Assembly: GCA_028752905.1 (NCBI GenBank)
Contig: JAQNBH010000008.1
Span: 822,346 to 886,345, forward strand
Source of the DNA: Cladorhizidae sp. MBARI D1340-BT2
Lineage: Eukaryota; Porifera; Demospongiae; Poecilosclerida; Cladorhizidae
Reading direction: 5' to 3'
Length of the DNA: 64,000 bases
The notes beneath the pieces are model-generated. The model did not search any database, was not told the DNA's origin, and saw nothing but the letters and a program-made list of their open reading frames with translations. The position numbers and the translations under genes are program-made. The first letter of the stretch is position 1; each line of letters opens with the position of its first letter. This document shows, piece by piece, positions 15,001 through 29,268 of the stretch.

Positions 15001-18000
15001 TTGCTAGAGAGAGGCTCCCAACAAGAATAATATGGCACTGTTCAAGTGTTTTGCTAGAGAGAGGGACCCAACAAGAATAATATGGCACTGTTCAAGTGTT
15101 TTACTAGAGAGAGGCTTCCAACAAGAATAATATGGCACTGTTCAAGTGTTTTGCTAGAGAGAGACTTCCAACAAGAATAATATGGCACTGTTCAGTGTTT
15201 TGCTAGAGAGAGGCTTCCAACAAGAATAATATGGCACTGTTCAAGTGTTTTGCTAGAGAGAGACTCCCAACAAGAATAATATGGCACTGTTCAAGTGTTT
15301 TACTAGAGAGAGTCTTCCAACAAGAATAATATGGACTGTTCAGGCTCCCAACAAGAATAATATGGCACTGTTCAAGTGTTCTGCTAGAGAGAGGCTTCCA
15401 ACAAGAATAATATGGCACTGTTCAAGTGTTTTACTAGAGAGAGGCACCCAACAAGAATAATATGGCACTGTTCAAGTGTTTTACTAGAGAGAGGCACCCA
15501 ACAAGAATAATATGGCACTGTTCAAGTGTTTTACTAGAGAGAGGCTCCCAACAAGAATAATATGGCACTGTTCAAGTGTTTTACTAGCAAGAATAATATG
15601 GCACTGTTCAAGTGTTTTGCTAGAGAGAGGCTTCCAACAAGAATAATATGGCACTGTTCAAGTGTTTTGCTAGAGAGAGGCTCCCAACAAGAATAATATG
15701 GCACTGTTCAAGTGTTTTGCTAGAGAGAGGCTTCCAACAAGAATAATATGGCACTGTTCAAGTGTTTAGCTAGAGAGAGGCTCCCAACAAGAATAATATG
15801 GCACTGTTCAAGTGTTTTACTAGAGAGAGGCTCCCAACAAGAATAATATGGCACTGTTCAAGTGTTTTGCTAGAGAGAGGCACCCAACAAGAATAATATG
15901 GCACTGTTCAAGTGTTTTGCTAGAGAGAGGCACCCAACAAGAATAATATGGCACTGTTCAAGTGTTTTACTAGCAAGAATAATATGGCACTGTTCAAGTG
16001 TTTTACTAGAGAGAGGCTCCCAACAAGAATAATATGGCACTGTTCAAGTGTTTTGCTAGAGATAGGCTCCCAACAAGAATAATATGGCACTGTTCAAGTG
16101 TTTTACTAGAGAGAGGCACCCAACAAGAATAATATGGCACTGTTCAAGTGTTTTGCTAGAGAGAGGCTCCCAACAAGAATAATATGGCACTGTTCAAGTG
16201 TTTTACTAGCAAGAATAATATGGCACTGTTCAAGTGTTTTGCTAGAGAGAGGCTCCCACCAAGAATAATATGGCATTGTTCAAGTGTTTTATAGAGAGAG
16301 GCTCCCAACAAGAATAATATGGCACTGTTCAAGTGTTTTGCTAGAGAGAGGCTCCCAACAAGAATAATATGGCACTGTTCAAGTGTTTTGCTAGAGAGAG
16401 GCTTCCAACAAGAATAATATGGCACTGTTCAAGTGTTTTACTAGAGGGAGGCTCCCAACAAGAATAATATGGCACTGTTCAAGTGTTTTACTAGAGAGAG
16501 GCTCCCAACAAGAATAATATGGCACTGTTCAAGTGTTCTGCGCTAGAGAGAGGCTTCCAACAAGAATAATATGGCACTGTTCAAGTGTTTTGCTAGAGAT
16601 AGGCTTCCTACAAGAATAATATGGCACTGTTCAAGTGTTTTGCTAGAGAGAGGCTTCCAACAAGAATAATATGGCACTGTTCAAGTGTTTGGTAGAGAGA
16701 GGCTTCCTACAAGAATAATATGGCACTGTTCAAGTGTTTTACTAGAGAGAGGCACCCAACAAGAATAATATGGCACTGTTCAAGTGTTTTACTAGAGAGA
16801 GGCACCCAACAAGAATAATATGGCACTGTTCAAGTGTTTTACTAGAGAGAGGCTTCCTACAAGAATAATATGGCACTGTTCAAGTGTTTTGCTAGAGATA
16901 GGCTTCCTACAAGAATAATATGGCACTGTTCAAGTGTTTTACTAGAGAGAGGCTCCCAACAAGAATAATATGGCACTGTTCAAGTGTTTTACTAGAGAGA
17001 GGCTCCCAACAAGAATAATATGGCACTGTTCAAGTGTTTTGCTAGAGATAGGCTTCCTACAAGAATAATATGGCACTGTTCAAGTGTTTTACTAGAGAGA
17101 GGCTCCCAACAAGAATAATATGGCACTGTTCAAGTGTTTTACTAGAGAGAGGCTCCCAACAAGAATAATATGGCACTGTTCAAGTGTTTTGCTAGAGAGA
17201 GGCTCCCAACAAGAATAATATGGCACTGTTCAAGTGTTTTGCTAGAGAGAGGCTCCCAACAAGAATAATATGGCACTGTTCAAGTGTTTTGCTAGAGAGA
17301 AGCACCCAACAAGAATAATATGGCACTGTTCAAGTGTTTAGCTAGAGAGAGGCTCCCAACAAGAATAATATGGCACTGTTCAAGTGTTTTGCTAGAGATA
17401 GGCTTCCTACAAGAATAATATGGCACTGTTCAAGTGTTTTGCTAGAGAGAGGCTCCCAACAAGAATAATATGGCACTGTTCAAGTGTTTTGCTAGAGAGA
17501 GGGACCCAACAAGAATAATATGGCACTGTTCAAGTGTTTTACTAGAGAGAGGCTTCCAACAAGAATAATATGGCACTGTTCAAGTGTTTTGCTAGAGAGA
17601 GACTTCCAACAAGAATAATATGGCACTGTTCAGTGTTTTGCTAGAGAGAGGCTTCCAACAAGAATAATATGGCACTGTTCAAGTGTTTTGCTAGAGAGAG
17701 ACTCCCAACAAGAATAATATGGCACTGTTCAAGTGTTTTACTAGAGAGAGTCTTCCAACAAGAATAATATGGACTGTTCAGGCTCCCAACAAGAATAATA
17801 TGGCACTGTTCAAGTGTTCTGCTAGAGAGAGGCTTCCAACAAGAATAATATGGCACTGTTCAAGTGTTTTACTAGAGAGAGGCACCCAACAAGAATAATA
17901 TGGCACTGTTCAAGTGTTTTACTAGAGAGAGGCACCCAACAAGAATAATATGGCACTGTTCAAGTGTTTTACTAGAGAGAGGCTCCCAACAAGAATAATA

Positions 18001-21000
18001 TGGCACTGTTCAAGTGTTTTACTAGCAAGAATAATATGGCACTGTTCAAGTGTTTTGCTAGAGAGAGGCTTCCAACAAGAATAATATGGCACTGTTCAAG
18101 TGTTTTGCTAGAGAGAGGCTCCCAACAAGAATAATATGGCACTGTTCAAGTGTTTTGCTAGAGAGAGGCTTCCAACAAGAATAATATGGCACTGTTCAAG
18201 TGTTTAGCTAGAGAGAGGCTCCCAACAAGAATAATATGGCACTGTTCAAGTGTTTTACTAGAGAGAGGCTCCCAACAAGAATAATATGGCACTGTTCAAG
18301 TGTTTTGCTAGAGAGAGGCACCCAACAAGAATAATATGGCACTGTTCAAGTGTTTTGCTAGAGAGAGGCACCCAACAAGAATAATATGGCACTGTTCAAG
18401 TGTTTTACTAGCAAGAATAATATGGCACTGTTCAAGTGTTTTACTAGAGAGAGGCTCCCAACAAGAATAATATGGCACTGTTCAAGTGTTTTGCTAGAGA
18501 TAGGCTCCCAACAAGAATAATATGGCACTGTTCAAGTGTTTTACTAGAGAGAGGCACCCAACAAGAATAATATGGCACTGTTCAAGTGTTTTGCTAGAGA
18601 GAGGCTCCCAACAAGAATAATATGGCACTGTTCAAGTGTTTTACTAGCAAGAATAATATGGCACTGTTCAAGTGTTTTGCTAGAGAGAGGCTCCCACCAA
18701 GAATAATATGGCATTGTTCAAGTGTTTTATAGAGAGAGGCTCCCAACAAGAATAATATGGCACTGTTCAAGTGTTTTGCTAGAGAGAGGCTCCCAACAAG
18801 AATAATATGGCACTGTTCAAGTGTTTTGCTAGAGAGAGGCTTCCAACAAGAATAATATGGCACTGTTCAAGTGTTTTACTAGAGGGAGGCTCCCAACAAG
18901 AATAATATGGCACTGTTCAAGTGTTTTACTAGAGAGAGGCTCCCAACAAGAATAATATGGCACTGTTCAAGTGTTCTGCGCTAGAGAGAGGCTTCCAACA
19001 AGAATAATATGGCACTGTTCAAGTGTTTTGCTAGAGATAGGCTTCCTACAAGAATAATATGGCACTGTTCAAGTGTTTTGCTAGAGAGAGGCTTCCAACA
19101 AGAATAATATGGCACTGTTCAAGTGTTTGGTAGAGAGAGGCTTCCTACAAGAATAATATGGCACTGTTCAAGTGTTTTACTAGAGAGAGGCACCCAACAA
19201 GAATAATATGGCACTGTTCAAGTGTTTTACTAGAGAGAGGCACCCAACAAGAATAATATGGCACTGTTCAAGTGTTTTACTAGAGAGAGGCTTCCTACAA
19301 GAATAATATGGCACTGTTCAAGTGTTTTGCTAGAGATAGGCTTCCTACAAGAATAATATGGCACTGTTCAAGTGTTTTACTAGAGAGAGGCTCCCAACAA
19401 GAATAATATGGCACTGTTCAAGTGTTTTACTAGAGAGAGGCTCCCAACAAGAATAATATGGCACTGTTCAAGTGTTTTGCTAGAGAGAGGCTCCAAACAA
19501 TAATAATATGGCACTGTTCAAGTGTTTTGCTAGAGAGAGGCTACAACAAGAATAATATGGCACTGTTCAAGTGTTTTACTAGAGAGAGGCTCCCAACAAG
19601 AATAATATGGCACTGTTCAAGTGTTTTGCTAGAGAGAGGCTCCCAACAAGAATAATATGGCACTGTTCAAGTGTTTTGCTAGAGAGAGGCTCCCAACAAG
19701 AATAATATGGCACTGTTTAAGTGTTTTGCTAGAGAGAGGCTCCCAACAAGAATAATATGGCACTGTTCAAGTGTTTTACTAGAGAGAGGCTCCCAACAAG
19801 AATAATATGGCACTGTTCAAGTGTTTTGCTAGAGAGAGGCTCCCAACAAGAATAAAATGGCACTGTTCAAGTTTTTGCTAGAGAGAGGCACCCAACAAGA
19901 ATAATATGGCACTGTTCAAGTGTTTTGCTAGAGAGAGGCTCCCAACAAGAATAATATGGCACTGTTCAAGTGTTTTGATAGAGAGAGGCTCCCAACAAGA
20001 ATAATATGGCACTGTTCAAGTGTTGAGCTAGAGAGAGGCTCCCACCAAGAATAATATGGCACTGTTCAAGTGTTTTGCTAGAGAGAGGCTCCCAACAAGA
20101 ATAATATGGCACTGTTCAAGTGTTTTGCTAGAGATAGGCTTCCTACAAGAATAATATGGCACTGTTCAAGTGTTTTACTAGAGAGAGGCTCCCAACAAGA
20201 ATAATATGGCACTGTTCAAGTGTTTTACTAGAGAGAGGCTCCCAACAAGAATAATATGGCACTGTTCAAGTGTTTTGCTAGAGAGAGGCTCCCAACAAGA
20301 ATAATATGGCACTGTTCAAGTGTTTTGCTAGAGAGAGGCTCCCAACAAGAATAATATGGCACTGTTCAAGTGTTTTGCTAGAGAGAAGCACCCAACAAGA
20401 ATAATATGGACTGTTCAAGTGTTTAGCTAGAGAGAGGCTCCCAACAAGAATAATATGGCACTGTTCAAGTGTTTTGCTAGAGATAGGCTTCCTACAAGAA
20501 TAATATGGCACTGTTCAAGTGTTTTGCTAGAGAGAGGCTCCCAACAAGAATAATATGGCACTGTTCAAGTGTTTTGCTAGAGAGAGGCTCCCAACAAGAA
20601 TAATATGGCACTGTTCAAGTGTTTTGCTAGAGAGAGGCTTCCAACAAGAATAATATGGCACTGTTCAAGTGTTTTACTAGAGGGAGGCTCCCAACAAGAA
20701 TAATATGGCACTGTTCAAGTGTTTTACTAGAGAGAGGCTCCCAACAAGAATAATATGGCACTGTTCAAGTGTTCTGCTAGAGAGAGGCTTCCAACAAGAA
20801 TAATATGGCACTGTTCAAGTATTTTGCTAGAGATAGGCTTCCTACAAGAATAATATGGCACTGTTCAAGTGTTTTGCTAGAGAGAGGCTTCCAACAAGAA
20901 TAATATGGCACTGTTCAAGTGTTTGGTAGAGAGAGGCTTCCTACAAGAATAATATGGCACTGTTCAAGTGTTTTACTAGAGAGAGGCACCCAACAAGAAT

Positions 21001-24000
21001 AATATGGCACTGTTCAAGTGTTTTACTAGAGAGAGGCTTCCTACAAGAATAATATGGCACTGTTCAAGTGTTTTGCTAGAGATAGGCTTCCTACAAGAAT
21101 AATATGGCACTGTTCAAGTGTTTTACTAGAGAGAGGCTCCCAACAAGAATAATATGGCACTGTTCAAGTGTTTTACTAGAGAGAGGCTTCCTACAAGAAT
21201 AATATGGCACTGTTCAAGTGTTTTGCTAGAGATAGGCTTCCTACAAGAATAATATGGCACTGTTCAAGTGTTTTACTAGAGAGAGGCTCCCAACAAGAAT
21301 AATATGGCACTGTTCAAGTGTTTTACTAGAGAGAGGCTCCCAACAAGAATAATATGGCACTGTTCAAGTGTTTTGCTAGAGAGAGGCTCCAAACAAGAAT
21401 AATATGGCACTGTTCAAGTGTTTTGCTAGAGAGAGGCTCCCAACAAGAATAATATGGCACTGTTTAAGTGTTTTGCTAGAGAGAGGCTCCCAACAAGAAT
21501 AATATGGCACTGTTCAAGTGTTTTACTAGAGAGAGGCTCCCAACAAGAATAATATGGCACTGTTCAAGTGTTTTGCTAGAGAGAGGCTCCCAACAAGAAT
21601 AAAATGGCACTGTTCAAGTGTTTTGCTAGAGAGAGGCACCCAACAAGAATAATATGGCACTGTTCAAGTGTTTTGCTAGAGAGAGGCTCCCAACAAGAAT
21701 AATATGGCACTGTTCAAGTGTTTTGATAGAGAGAGGCTCCCAACAAGAATAATATGGCACTGTTCAAGTGTTGAGCTAGAGAGAGGCTCCCACCAAGAAT
21801 AATATGGCACTGTTCAAGTGTTTTGCTAGAGAGAGGCTCCCAACAAGAATAATATGGCACTGTTCAAGTGTTTTGCTAGAGATAGGCTTCCTACAAGAAT
21901 AATATGGCACTGTTCAAGTGTTTTACTAGAGAGAGGCTCCCAACAAGAATAATATGGCACTGTTCAAGTGTTTTACTAGAGAGAGGCTCCCAACAAGAAT
22001 AATATGGCACTGTTCAAGTGTTTTGCTAGAGAGAGGCTCCCAACAAGAATAATATGGCACTGTTCAAGTGTTTTGCTAGAGAGAGGCTCCCAACAAGAAT
22101 AATATGGCACTGTTCAAGTGTTTTGCTAGAGAGAAGCACCCAACAAGAATAATATGGCACTGTTCAAGTGTTTAGCTAGAGAGAGGCTCCCAACAAGAAT
22201 AATATGGCACTGTTCAAGTATTTTGCTAGAGATAGGCTTCCAACAAGAATAATATGGCACTGTTCAAGTGTTTTGCTAGAGAGAGGCTGCCAACAAGAAT
22301 AATATGGCACTGTTCAAGTGTTTTGCTAGAGAGAGGGACCCAACAAGAATAATATGGCACTGTTCAAGTGTTTTCAAGTGTTTTACTAGAGAGAGGCTTC
22401 CAACAAGAATAATATGGCACTGTTCAAGTGTTTTGCTAGAGAGAGGCTTCCAACAAGAATAATATGGCACTGTTCAGTGTTTTGCTAGAGAGAGGCTTCC
22501 AACAAGAATAATATGGCACTGTTCAAGTGTTTTGCTAGAGAGAGACTCCCAACAAGAATAATATGGCACTGTTCAAGTATTTTACGAGAGAGAGGCTTCC
22601 AACAAGAATAATATGGCACTGTTCAAGTGTTTTACTAGAGAGAGGCTCCCAACAAGAATAATATGGCACTGTTCAAGTGTTCTGCTAGAGAGAGGCTTCC
22701 AACAAGAATAATATGGCACTGTTCAAGTGTTTGGTAGAGAGAGGCTTCCTACAAGAATAATATGGCACTGTTCAAGTGTTTTACTAGAGAGAGGCACCCA
22801 ACAAGAATAATATGGCACTGTTCAAGTGTTTTACTAGAGAGAGGCTCCCAACAAGAATAATATGGCACTGTTCAAGTGTTCTGCTAGGAGCAAGAATAAT
22901 ATGGCACTGTTCAAGTGTTTTGCTAGAGATAGGCTTCCTACAAGAATAATATGGCACTGTTCAAGTGTTTTGCTAGAGAGAGGCTTCCAACAAGAATAAT
23001 ATGGCACTGTTCAAGTGTTTGGTAGAGAGAGGCTTCCTACAAGAATAATATGGCACTGTTCAAGTGTTTTACTAGAGAGAGGCACCCAACAAGAATAATA
23101 TGGCACTGTTCAAGTGTTTTACTAGAGAGAGGCTTCCTACAAGAATAATATGGCACTGTTCAAGTGTTTTGCTAGAGATAGGCTTCCTACAAGAATAATA
23201 TGGCACTGTTCAAGTGTTTTACTAGAGAGAGGCTCCCAACAAGAATAATATGGCACTGTTCAAGTGTTTTACTAGAGAGAGGCTTCCTACAAGAATAATA
23301 TGGCACTGTTCAAGTGTTTTGCTAGAGATAGGCTTCCTACAAGAATAATATGGCACTGTTCAAGTGTTTTACTAGAGAGAGGCTCCCAACAAGAATAATA
23401 TGGCACTGTTCAAGTGTTTTACTAGAGAGAGGCTCCCAACAAGAATAATATGGCACTGTTCAAGTGTTTTGCTAGAGAGAGGCTCCAAACAAGAATAATA
23501 TGGCACTGTTCAAGTGTTTTGCTAGAGAGAGGCTACAACAAGAATAATATGGCACTGTTCAAGTGTTTTACTAGAGAGAGGCTCCCAACAAGAATAATAT
23601 GGCACTGTTCAAGTGTTTTGCTAGAGAGAGGCTCCCAACAAGAATAATATGGCACTGTTCAAGTGTTTTGCTAGAGAGAGGCTCCCAACAAGAATAATAT
23701 GGCACTGTTTAAGTGTTTTGCTAGAGAGAGGCTCCCAACAAGAATAATATGGCACTGTTCAAGTGTTTTACTAGAGAGAGGCTCCCAACAAGAATAATAT
23801 GGCACTGTTCAAGTGTTTTGCTAGAGAGAGGCTCCCAACAAGAATAAAATGGCACTGTTCAAGTGTTTTGCTAGAGAGAGGCACCCAACAAGAATAATAT
23901 GGCACTGTTCAAGTGTTTTGCTAGAGAGAGGCTCCCAACAAGAATAATATGGCACTGTTCAAGTGTTTTGATAGAGAGAGGCTCCCAACAAGAATAATAT

Positions 24001-27000
24001 GGCACTGTTCAAGTGTTGAGCTAGAGAGAGGCTCCCACCAAGAATAATATGGCACTGTTCAAGTGTTTTGCTAGAGAGAGGCTCCCAACAAGAATAATAT
24101 GGCACTGTTCAAGTGTTTTGCTAGAGATAGGCTTCCTACAAGAATAATATGGCACTGTTCAAGTGTTTTACTAGAGAGAGGCTCCCAACAAGAATAATAT
24201 GGCACTGTTCAAGTGTTTTACTAGAGAGAGGCTCCCAACAAGAATAATATGGCACTGTTCAAGTGTTTTGCTAGAGAGAGGCTCCCAACAAGAATAATAT
24301 GGCACTGTTCAAGTGTTTTGCTAGAGAGAGGCTCCCAACAAGAATAATATGGCACTGTTCAAGTGTTTTGCTAGAGAGAAGCACCCAACAAGAATAATAT
24401 GGCACTGTTCAAGTGTTTAGCTAGAGAGAGGCTCCCAACAAGAATAATATGGCACTGTTCAAGTGTTTTGCTAGAGATAGGCTTCCTACAAGAATAATAT
24501 GGCACTGTTCAAGTGTTTTGCTAGAGAGAGGCTGCCAACAAGAATAATATGGCACTGTTCAAGTGTTTTGCTAGAGAGAGGGACCCAACAAGAATAATAT
24601 GGCACTGTTCAAGTGTTTTCAAGTGTTTTACTAGAGAGAGGCTTCCAACAAGAATAATATGGCACTGTTCAAGTGTTTTGCTAGAGAGAGGCTTCCAACA
24701 AGAATAATATGGCACTGTTCAGTGTTTTGCTAGAGAGAGGCTTCCAACAAGAATAATATGGCACTGTTCAAGTGTTTTGCTAGAGAGAGAGACTCCCAAC
24801 AAGAATAATATGGCACTGTTCAAGTGTTTTACGAGAGAGAGGCTTCCAACAAGAATAATATGGCACTGTTCAAGTGTTTTACTAGAGAGAGGCTCCCAAC
24901 AAGAATAATATGGCACTGTTCAAGTGTTCTGCTAGAGAGAGGCTTCCAACAAGAATAATATGGCACTGTTCAAGTGTTTTACTAGAGAGAGGCACCCAAC
25001 AAGAATAATATGGCACTGTTCAAGTGTTTTACTAGAGAGAGGCACCCAACAAGAATAATATGGCACTGTTCAAGTGTTTTACTAGAGAGAGGCTCCCAAC
25101 AAGAATAATATGGCACTGTTCAAGTGTTTTACTAGCAAGAATAATATGGCACTGTTCAAGTGTTTTGCTAGAGAGAGGCTTCCAACAAGAATAATATGGC
25201 ACTGTTCAAGTGTTTTGCTAGAGAGAGGCTCCCAACAAGAATAATATGGCACTGTTCAAGTGTTTTGCTAGAGAGAGGCTTCCAACAAGAATAATATGGC
25301 ACTGTTCAAGTGTTTAGCTAGAGAGAGGCTCCCAACAAGAATAATATGGCACTGTTCAAGTGTTTTACTAGAGAGAGGCTCCCAACAAGAATAATATGGC
25401 ACTGTTCAAGTGTTTTGCTAGAGAGAGGCACCCAACAAGAATAATATGGCACTGTTCAAGTGTTTTGCTAGAGAGAGGCACCCAACAAGAATAATATGGC
25501 ACTGTTCAAGTGTTTTACTAGCAAGAATAATATGGCACTGTTCAAGTGTTTTACTAGAGAGAGGCTCCCAACAAGAATAATATGGCACTGTTCAAGTGTT
25601 TTGCTAGAGAGAGGCTCCCAACAAGAATAATATGGCACTGTTCAAGTGTTTTACTAGAGAGAGGCACCCAACAAGAATAATATGGCACTGTTCAAGTGTT
25701 TTGCTAGAGAGAGGCACCCAACAAGAATAATATGGCACTGTTCAAGTGTTTTACTAGCAAGAATAATATGGCACTGTTCAAGTGTTTTGCTAGAGAGAGG
25801 CTCCCACCAAGAATAATATGGCATTGTTCAAGTGTTTTACTAGAGAGAGGCTCCCAACAAGAATAATATGGCACTGTTCAAGTGTTTTGCTAGAGAGAGG
25901 CTCCCAACAAGAATAATATGGCACTGTTCAAGTGTTTTGCTAGAGAGAGGCTTCCAACAAGAATAATATGGCACTGTTCAAGTGTTTTACTAGAGAGAGG
26001 CTCCCAACAAGAATAATATGGCACTGTTCAAGTGTTTTACTAGAGAGAGGCTCCCAACAAGAATAATATGGCACTGTTCAAGTGTTCTGCTAGAGAGAGG
26101 CTTCCAACAAGAATAATATGGCACTGTTCAAGTGTTTTGCTAGAGAGAGGCTTCCTACAAGAATAATATGGCACTGTTCAAGTGTTTTGCTAGAGAGAGG
26201 CTTCCAACAAGAATAATATGGCACTGTTCAAGTGTTTGGTAGAGAGAGGCTTCCTACAAGAATAATATGGCACTGTTCAAGTGTTTTACTAGAGAGAGGC
26301 ACCCAACAAGAATAATATGGTACTGTTCAAGTGTTTTACTAGAGAGAGGCACCCAACAAGAATAATATGGCACTGTTCAAGTGTTTTACTAGAGAGAGGC
26401 TTCCTACAAGAATAATATGGCACTGTTCAAGTGTTTTGCTAGAGATAGGCTTCCTACAAGAATAATATGGCACTGTTCAAGTGTTTTACTAGAGAGAGGC
26501 TCCCAACAAGAATAATATGGCACTGTTCAAGTGTTTTACTAGAGAGAGGCTCCCAACAAGAATAATATGGCACTGTTTTGCTAGAGAGAGGCTCCAAACA
26601 AGAATAATATGGCACTGTTCAAGTGTTTTGCTAGAGAGAGGCTACAACAAGAATAATATGGCACTGTTCAAGTGTTTTACTAGAGAGAGGCTCCCAACAA
26701 GAATAATATGGCACTGTTCAAGTGTTTTGCTAGAGAGAGGCTCCCAACAAGAATAATATGGCACTGTTCAAGTGTTTTGCTAGAGAGAGGCTCCCAACAA
26801 GAATAATATGGCACTGTTTAAGTGTTTTGCTAGAGAGAGGCTCCCAACAAGAATAATATGGCACTGTTCAAGTGTTTTGCTAGAGAGAGGCACCCAACAA
26901 GAATAATATGGCACTGTTCAAGTGTTTAGCTAGAGAGAGGCTCCCACCAAGAATAATATGGCACTGTTCAAGTGTTTTACTAGAGAGAGGCTCCCAACAA

Positions 27001-27096
27001 GAATAATATGGCACTGTTCAAGTGTTTTGCTAGAGAGAGGCTTCCTACAAGAATAATATGGCACTGTTCAAGTGTTTTACTAGAGAGAGGCTTCCA
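1..27096. repeat. 50-bp minisatellite/satellite array, about 27 kb
   Basis: Head-to-tail 50-bp units carrying the core AAGAATAATATGGCACTGTT followed by a CAAGTGTTTT-[GA]-CTAGAGAGAGG segment. About 540 units by length; the array is already running at base 1, so its left end is outside the window. Most units differ only at a few positions: TTTTGCTAG or TTTTACTAG, and GCTCCC, GCTTCC or GCACCC. Recurrent length variants act as markers: a 20-bp-shortened junction (ACTAGCAAGAATAAT), CTGCGCTAG, GTTGAGCTAG, GTTTGGTAG and AGTTTTTGC. The markers recur in the same order at distant positions, showing higher-order duplication. The array ends in GCTTCCAGCAAGG near 27096. Open frames of 61-89 codons inside it simply follow the repeat. 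No gene, promoter or transposon feature was seen. Confidence 0.97.
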
Positions 27097-27157
27097 GCAA
27101 GGTTTTACTGCTGAGCAAGCATTCAGGTAGCAGTGTTCTCTTCTACCAGCAGATATT

Positions 27158-28110
27158 AGTTCAGGGATAGTGGGTAATAGAGAACTGGTGCACATGTATA
27201 GCTCAGGGATAATGGGTAATGGGGAACTGGCGCACATGTAGGGCTCAGGGATAGTGGGTAATGGAGAATGTGCACATGTATAGCTCAGGGATAGTGGGTA
27301 ATTGGGAACTGGCGCACATGTAGGGCTCAGGGATAGTGGGTAATAGAGAACTGGTGCACATGTATAGCTCAGGGATAATGGGTAATGGGGAACTGGCGCA
27401 CATGTAGGTCTCAGGGATAGTGGGTAATGGGGAACTGGTGCACATGTATATCTCAGGGATAGTGGGTAATGGGGAACTGGCGCACATGTATATCTCAGGG
27501 ATAGTGGGCAATGGGGAACTGGTGCACATGTAGGGCTCAGGGATAGCGGGTAATGGGGAACTGGCGCACATGTAGGGCTCAGGGATAGTTGGTAATGGAG
27601 AATGTGCTCATGTATATCTCAGGGATAGTGGGTAATGGGGAACTGGCGCACATGTATATCTCAGGGATAGTGGGTAATGGGGAACTGGTGCACATGTAGG
27701 GCTCAGGGATAGCGGGTAATGGGGAACTGGCGCACATGTAGGGCTCAGGGATAGTTGGTAATGGAGAATGTGCTCATGTATATCTCAGGGATAGTGGGTA
27801 ATGGGGAACTGGTGCACATGTAGGGCTCAGGGATAGTGGGTAATGGGGAACTGGCGCACATGTATATCTCAGGGATAGTGGGTAATGGGGAACTGGCGCA
27901 CATGTAGGGCTCAGGGATAGTGGGTAATGGGGAACTGGCGCACATGTAGGGCTCAGGGATAGTTGGTAATGGGGAACTGGCGCACATGTAGGGCTAATGG
28001 GGAACTGGCGCACATGTAGGGCTCATGGATAGTGGGTAATGGGGAACTGGCGCACATGTAGGGCTCAGGGATAGTGGGTAATGGAGAACTGGTGTGCTCA
28101 GGGATAGTGT
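27158..28110. repeat. 42-bp minisatellite array
   Basis: About 23 tandem units of 42 bp containing GGCTCAGGGATAGTGGGTAA, then a TGGGGAACTGG-[CT]-GCACATGTA segment. Variants include TATATCTC or TAGGGCTC at the junction and shortened GGAGAATGTGC units. It starts about 60 bp after the 50-bp array, behind a unique spacer, and is unrelated to it. The unit is a multiple of three, so a 14-residue repeat stays open on the minus strand; there is no other sign of coding. Confidence 0.95.
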
Positions 28111-28567
28111 GGAAGGTGTGAGAATGAGGTCACAAACATTGCACTACTTTCGCGCACACACTGAAGCCACACCTACCAGTCTCTCCTTGAAATGCCAGCT
28201 AAAGCATTGACCTCTGGATGACCCGTGATTCAGGGAGGTCCAATGAAAAACAGAGAGCTGATGCTCGAGGTGTCTGTATTGCTTCAGTATATTATAATTG
28301 AGTGGTGGAGGACTTCCATCAAGTCCAACTCGAGTATTTAACTACATACTAGGGGCCTGACCCTTCATCTGCCACTCACCAGTACCTAGCTACTTTGCAC
28401 TTTTCATCTGCTTATGTGTTGAGTTGATGTTCTCCATCACTACTAATCTCTCCTCTACATATGCAGGCAGTTATTATTATTCTGCACACCATCTTGCAGC
28501 CAATTCTCTCTTGTACTCGCTGCCCAAAGAGACTGCAGGGAATTATGTTTTTACCTCGCCAAGCACG
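28111..28567 (+). other. Unique spacer with a weak candidate exon
   Basis: This is 450 bp of non-repetitive sequence between two arrays. From about 28484 the plus strand has a 3' splice-site-like CTCCTCTACATATGCAG followed by open sequence. One frame reads SYYYSAHHLAANSLLYSLPK and onward, which looks protein-like and could be an upstream exon of the plus-strand gene seen at 29269. However, two other frames are also open, no convincing GT donor follows before the 34-bp array, and the family is not recognised. I found no continuation of the minus-strand J1-like gene here. Confidence 0.25.
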
Positions 28568-29262
28568 AGACACCCTCACCCTCATGACACATGCACCTCC
28601 ATGTTTAAGACACCCTCATGACACACGCACCTCCATGTTGAAGACACCTCCATGTTGAAGACACCCTCATGGCACATGCACCTCCATGTTGAAGACACCC
28701 TCATGACACACGCACCTCCATGTTGAAGACACCCTCATGATACATGCACCTCCATGCTGAAGACACCCTCATGACACACGCACCTCCATGTTGAAGACAC
28801 CCTCATGATACATGCACCTCCATGTTGAAGACACCCTCATGACACACGCACCTCCATGTTGAAGACGCCCTCATGACACATGCACCTCCATGTTGAAGAC
28901 ACCCTCATGGCACACGGACCTCCATGTTGAAGACACCCTCATGATACATGCACCTCCATGTTGAAGACACCCTCATGGCACATGCACCTCCATGTTGAAG
29001 ACACCCTCATGACACATGCACCTCCATGTTGAAGACACCCTCATGACACATGCACCTCCATGTTGAAGACACCCTCATGACACATGCACCTCCATGTTGA
29101 AGACACCCTCATGACACATGCACCTCCATGTTGAAGACACCCTCATGACACATGCACCTCCATGTTGAAGACACCCTCATGACACATGCACCTCCATGTT
29201 GAAGACACCCTCATGACACATGCACCTCCATGTTGAAGACACCCTCATGACACATGCACCTG
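28568..29262. repeat. 34-bp minisatellite array
   Basis: About 20 units of 34 bp built from CACCTCCATGTTGAAGACAC and CCTCATGACACATG. Substitutions are few (ACACG or ACATG, GATAC or GACAC). It ends a few bases before the candidate plus-strand exon at 29269, so it would lie in that gene's preceding intron. Confidence 0.95.
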
Positions 29263-29268
29263 CTATAG

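Noticed and set aside
1..27096. CRISPR-like regular repeats
   Set aside because: Units are contiguous 50-bp tandem copies without unique spacers, and the genome is eukaryotic.
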